From Flavipsychrobacter sp. (lineage in GTDB: Bacteria > Bacteroidota > Bacteroidia > Chitinophagales > Chitinophagaceae), in NCBI GenBank assembly GCA_041392855.1, contig JAWKLD010000001.1, positions 1,350,001-1,414,000 of the forward strand: a DNA stretch of 64,000 nt. The letters run 5' to 3'. The notes under the pieces were generated by a model. That model worked only from the letters and a program-made list of their open reading frames with translations. It did not search any database and was not told the origin of the DNA. A program made the translations under genes and the position numbers. Below are positions 61,337 through 64,000 of this stretch, piece after piece (the stretch's first letter is position 1; each line of letters starts with the position of its first letter).

Positions 61337-63070
61337 ATGGGAAAAGTAAACCGTCGCGAATTTTTTGAAGAAGTTGTTGACAGTCAAGTATCCTTAGAGG
61401 CTAAAGACAACAAAGAAGACGCCGTCTTTAAAAAATATGCGAACAAAGAAATACCTAGAGGGTTAAACAAAACAACCTCTACTCTTACTCCTTATACTGG
61501 TCCTTGGACAAAAAAGGAAATCATACACTTATTACGTAGAACTACATTTGGACCGAAATACGAGGACGTACTGTATTTTGAGAAGAAGAACATGAACGAT
61601 GCCGTAGATGAACTACTTAATGTTTCTACTACAGCACCAGCTCCTCCCGTAAACAACTACGAGAATACGATCAACGACCCACACGGTGTTAAGTATGAAC
61701 AAACCTGGGTAAATGCTCCTTACAAAACAACAGTTGTTAACCAAGGAACTTTAAACTCTCATCGTCGCTATTCTTTCAAATCTTGGTGGATCAACAGAAT
61801 GATCAATGTTGATAGATCTATTCAGGAGAAAATGGTGATGTTTTGGCATAACCATTTTGCAACGGAAGGCGTTGTTGTTACGTATGCCCAGTTCATGTAT
61901 AGGCATAATGCCTTATTAAGGCAACACGCTTTAGGCAATTTTCAGACTTTGGTAAAAGAAGTAACCAAAGACACAGCAATGCTTCGTTACCTCAATGGTC
62001 ATTATAATACAAAGACCGCCCCAGATGAGAACTATGCACGTGAACTTATGGAGCTCTTTACTTTGGGCAAAGACTACAAGCCTATATATTCTGAAAATGA
62101 CATAAAGGCTGCAGCTAAAGTATTAACAGGCTGGAGGAATAACTACACTACCCTTACAAGCTATTTTAGCTCTAGTGCGCACGATACTACCAATAAGCAA
62201 TTCTCTTCTTTCTTTGGCAACAAAGTGATATTTGGGAAAACAGGTACAGACGGTGCTAAAGAAACCGATGAGCTTATTGACATGATATTTCAAAAACAAG
62301 AAGTTGCTCGATTTATTGTGCGCAAGCTATACCGGTACTTTGTATACTATGTTATAGATAGTAACACGGAAGCTGATATAATTACACCTCTGGCTCAAGA
62401 TCTCATGTTCAACAACTTTGAGATAAAGCCAATATTAACCAAACTGTTAAAGAGTGAGCATTTCTTTGATGTACTGAGCCAAGCATGTTATATCAAAACC
62501 CCGCTTGATTATGTAATGGGTACATTCAGAACCTTTGACGTAAAGTTGCCTGTAAACTTTGGCACGGAGAAGACATACAAAATACATCATTACCTAAGAT
62601 ACTACACCTCTTTACTAAACATGGAACCCAATGAGCCACCAAATGTGGCAGGTTGGCCAGCATTCTATCAAACACCTGAGTATTATGAAACTTGGATAAA
62701 CTCCACAACACTACCAAGAAGGCTCATATTTACAGATATGATGTTAGGGTCGGGCTTCTCGTATGGAACGGGAACTGCCATAAAAGTAGACCCAATGGAG
62801 TTTGCTAAAAAATTCTATAGTCCCGGAGATCCTAACTTGCTTATAGATTACTTCTCTAGCTTATTGTTAGGTTTACCAATTTCCAGTCAAAATAAAATAG
62901 CCCTTAAGCAATCCACTTTACTATCAGGACAAACATCTGATTACTATTGGACAAATGCATGGTCTGCTTATATAGGTAACCCTAATACTGCCAATACAAA
63001 TATTGTAAAATCGAGACTAAATGGCTTATTAATAGAGCTAACCCGTCTCCCTGAACATCAATTGTGTTAA
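61337..63070 (+). CDS. DUF1800 family protein
   Basis: 577 residues of the DUF1800 family: 'IIHLLRRTTFGPKYEDV', then 'EKMVMFWHNHFATEG', then 'DENYARELMELFTLG', and a C-terminal 'PNVAGWPAF'. The N-terminus (MGKVNRREFFEEV) has an RR pair but no hydrophobic core, so export is not evident. DUF1800 genes are regularly followed by DUF1501 genes, as here 19 nt downstream; the pair is thought to act together in export or surface processing, biochemical function unknown. Confidence 0.9.
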   Translation: MGKVNRREFFEEVVDSQVSLEAKDNKEDAVFKKYANKEIPRGLNKTTSTLTPYTGPWTKKEIIHLLRRTTFGPKYEDVLYFEKKNMNDAVDELLNVSTTAPAPPVNNYENTINDPHGVKYEQTWVNAPYKTTVVNQGTLNSHRRYSFKSWWINRMINVDRSIQEKMVMFWHNHFATEGVVVTYAQFMYRHNALLRQHALGNFQTLVKEVTKDTAMLRYLNGHYNTKTAPDENYARELMELFTLGKDYKPIYSENDIKAAAKVLTGWRNNYTTLTSYFSSSAHDTTNKQFSSFFGNKVIFGKTGTDGAKETDELIDMIFQKQEVARFIVRKLYRYFVYYVIDSNTEADIITPLAQDLMFNNFEIKPILTKLLKSEHFFDVLSQACYIKTPLDYVMGTFRTFDVKLPVNFGTEKTYKIHHYLRYYTSLLNMEPNEPPNVAGWPAFYQTPEYYETWINSTTLPRRLIFTDMMLGSGFSYGTGTAIKVDPMEFAKKFYSPGDPNLLIDYFSSLLLGLPISSQNKIALKQSTLLSGQTSDYYWTNAWSAYIGNPNTANTNIVKSRLNGLLIELTRLPEHQLC

Positions 63071-63089
63071 TCCAACAAAACTGCCAATA

Positions 63090-64000
63090 ATGAAACGCAG
63101 AGATTTTTTAAAAATGACACAGCTGGCAGGTATGGCCTATATGATAAACGGCATGCCTATCAATACATTTGCATCCAATCCGCTATTAGACCTATTGGGT
63201 AAGCAAACCAGCGTTAACGGTCGTGTATTGATACTTATTCAGCTTAATGGTGGTAATGACGGACTAAACACAGTTATACCACTAGATAAATATAGCGAGC
63301 TTTCTAATGCGCGTAGCAACATACTTATACCGCAAAACAAGGTGCTTAGCTTGGCTAATACAACTACTACAGGCCTTCACCCTGCTATGACTGGTGTACA
63401 GGATATGTATAACAATAACTTAGTCAATATTGTTCAAGGTGTGAGCTACCCTGATCCTAACTTCTCTCACTTTCGTGCTACGGACATTTGGTTGACGGGG
63501 TCTGATTCAAAACAATACTTGAATTCAGGATGGCTTGGTCGCTACCTTGAGAAGGATTATGCTGGTTTCCCAACTGGCTACCCGAACGCTTCAATGCCAG
63601 ACCCGTTAGCGATACAAGTAGGATCAAGTACATCTCCTGCGCTACAAGGCTCTAACTATAACATGGGTATGGCTATTAATAATATTGATAGCTTTTACAA
63701 CATAGTTAATGGTACTGTAACACCTGCACCTAACACACCTGCAGGTCATGAGCTTACTTTTGTTAGATACATATCTCAACAAACACAAACGTACACAAAT
63801 GTAATAGCAAAAGCAGCACAAAAAGCCACCAACAAATCAACCAAATATCCTGTTGGTGACCGATTTGCAGAACAATTAAAGATAGTAGCCCGCCTTATAG
63901 CAGGTGGTCTAAAAACTCCAATATACGTAGTAAACCTTGGAGGCTTTGATACTCACTCACTGCAAACAGACGCAACAGATACTACTATTGGTAATCATGC
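63090..64000 (+). CDS. DUF1501 family protein, 3'-truncated by window edge
   Basis: At least 303 residues, continuing past the window. The N-terminus MKRRDFLKMTQLAGMAYM is a twin-arginine signal (RRDFLK). Family blocks 'LIQLNGGNDGLNTVIP', 'FSHFRATDIWLTG' and 'VVNLGGFDTHS' identify DUF1501, distantly related to sulfatase/alkaline-phosphatase folds. It starts 19 nt after the DUF1800 gene with the same orientation, so it is co-transcribed. Predicted to be exported folded via Tat. Confidence 0.92.
   Translation, partial: MKRRDFLKMTQLAGMAYMINGMPINTFASNPLLDLLGKQTSVNGRVLILIQLNGGNDGLNTVIPLDKYSELSNARSNILIPQNKVLSLANTTTTGLHPAMTGVQDMYNNNLVNIVQGVSYPDPNFSHFRATDIWLTGSDSKQYLNSGWLGRYLEKDYAGFPTGYPNASMPDPLAIQVGSSTSPALQGSNYNMGMAINNIDSFYNIVNGTVTPAPNTPAGHELTFVRYISQQTQTYTNVIAKAAQKATNKSTKYPVGDRFAEQLKIVARLIAGGLKTPIYVVNLGGFDTHSLQTDATDTTIGNH

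Noticed and set aside
1..64000. CRISPR arrays, insertion sequences and prophage
   Set aside because: No regularly spaced direct repeats, transposase or phage structural genes were seen on either strand.

Overview
The window comes from the chromosome of a member of the Bacteroidota, probably a free-living aerobic heterotroph near the Chitinophagales or Sphingobacteriales. The signs are: AT-rich sequence by eye; two secreted proteins with type IX secretion C-terminal sorting domains; many upstream elements of the form TANNTTTG (the Bacteroidota -7 box); almost no Shine-Dalgarno sequences; many lipoproteins; and family choices such as RibBA, PdeM, DUF1800/DUF1501 and a Leu/Phe/Val dehydrogenase. 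The first gene (AsmA-like) and the last (DUF1501) run off the ends. The exact genus cannot be read from the sequence.

Layout. 1-8.8 kb is envelope biogenesis: an AsmA-like protein, a prolyl oligopeptidase lipoprotein and a giant TamB-like protein with a non-ATG start. 8.8-15.2 kb is a glycan region: three GT4 and one GT2 glycosyltransferases, a sugar-formyltransferase-like enzyme, and RibBA embedded among them. 15.2-30.5 kb holds FtsE, a secreted M43-type metalloprotease, an operon of a cytochrome c/FG-GAP lipoprotein with an Omp85-type barrel, a propeller-amidohydrolase, an MBOAT/AlgX-like O-acylation pair, a second T9SS cargo, and a retropepsin-like/RimK ATP-grasp fusion.

31.5-32.8 kb is the most unusual part. 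The 3' end of a tRNA-Leu(UAA) gene is duplicated as a perfect 25 bp direct repeat 1285 bp away. The insert has TTGTCCGCC-type repeats near both ends and one gene for a two-helix membrane protein, but no integrase. It looks like a miniature, trans-mobilised integrative element or the remnant of one. The tRNA pair Gly-Leu has a textbook Bacteroidota promoter.

33-54 kb is mostly housekeeping: ccmB-ccmC-ccmD-like, glutamate dehydrogenase, aconitase, PspC, TrhO, ExbD, PdeM, leucine-type dehydrogenase, PurC, a membrane-anchored glutamate-synthase-like enzyme, a dihaem cytochrome c, urocanase, IspF and LepA. A palindromic intergenic cassette lies near 49.7 kb.

54-64 kb holds a Bax-inhibitor-like protein and an envelope-stress or metal-type module (ECF sigma factor, small membrane anti-sigma candidate, Spy/CnrR-like sensor). 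Downstream and on the same strand is a YHYH-MORN-SCO1 operon. After that come a hotdog thioesterase preceded by a terminator-bearing leader or small RNA, an OafA-type acyltransferase, and a DUF1800-DUF1501 pair.

Together the genes describe an aerobe with c-type cytochromes (CcmB/C, SCO1, two cytochrome c proteins), amino-acid catabolism feeding the TCA cycle (GDH, LeuDH, HutU, aconitase), and a heavily decorated cell surface (glycosyltransferases, O-acylation, T9SS cargo). No CRISPR array, insertion sequence or complete phage was seen.
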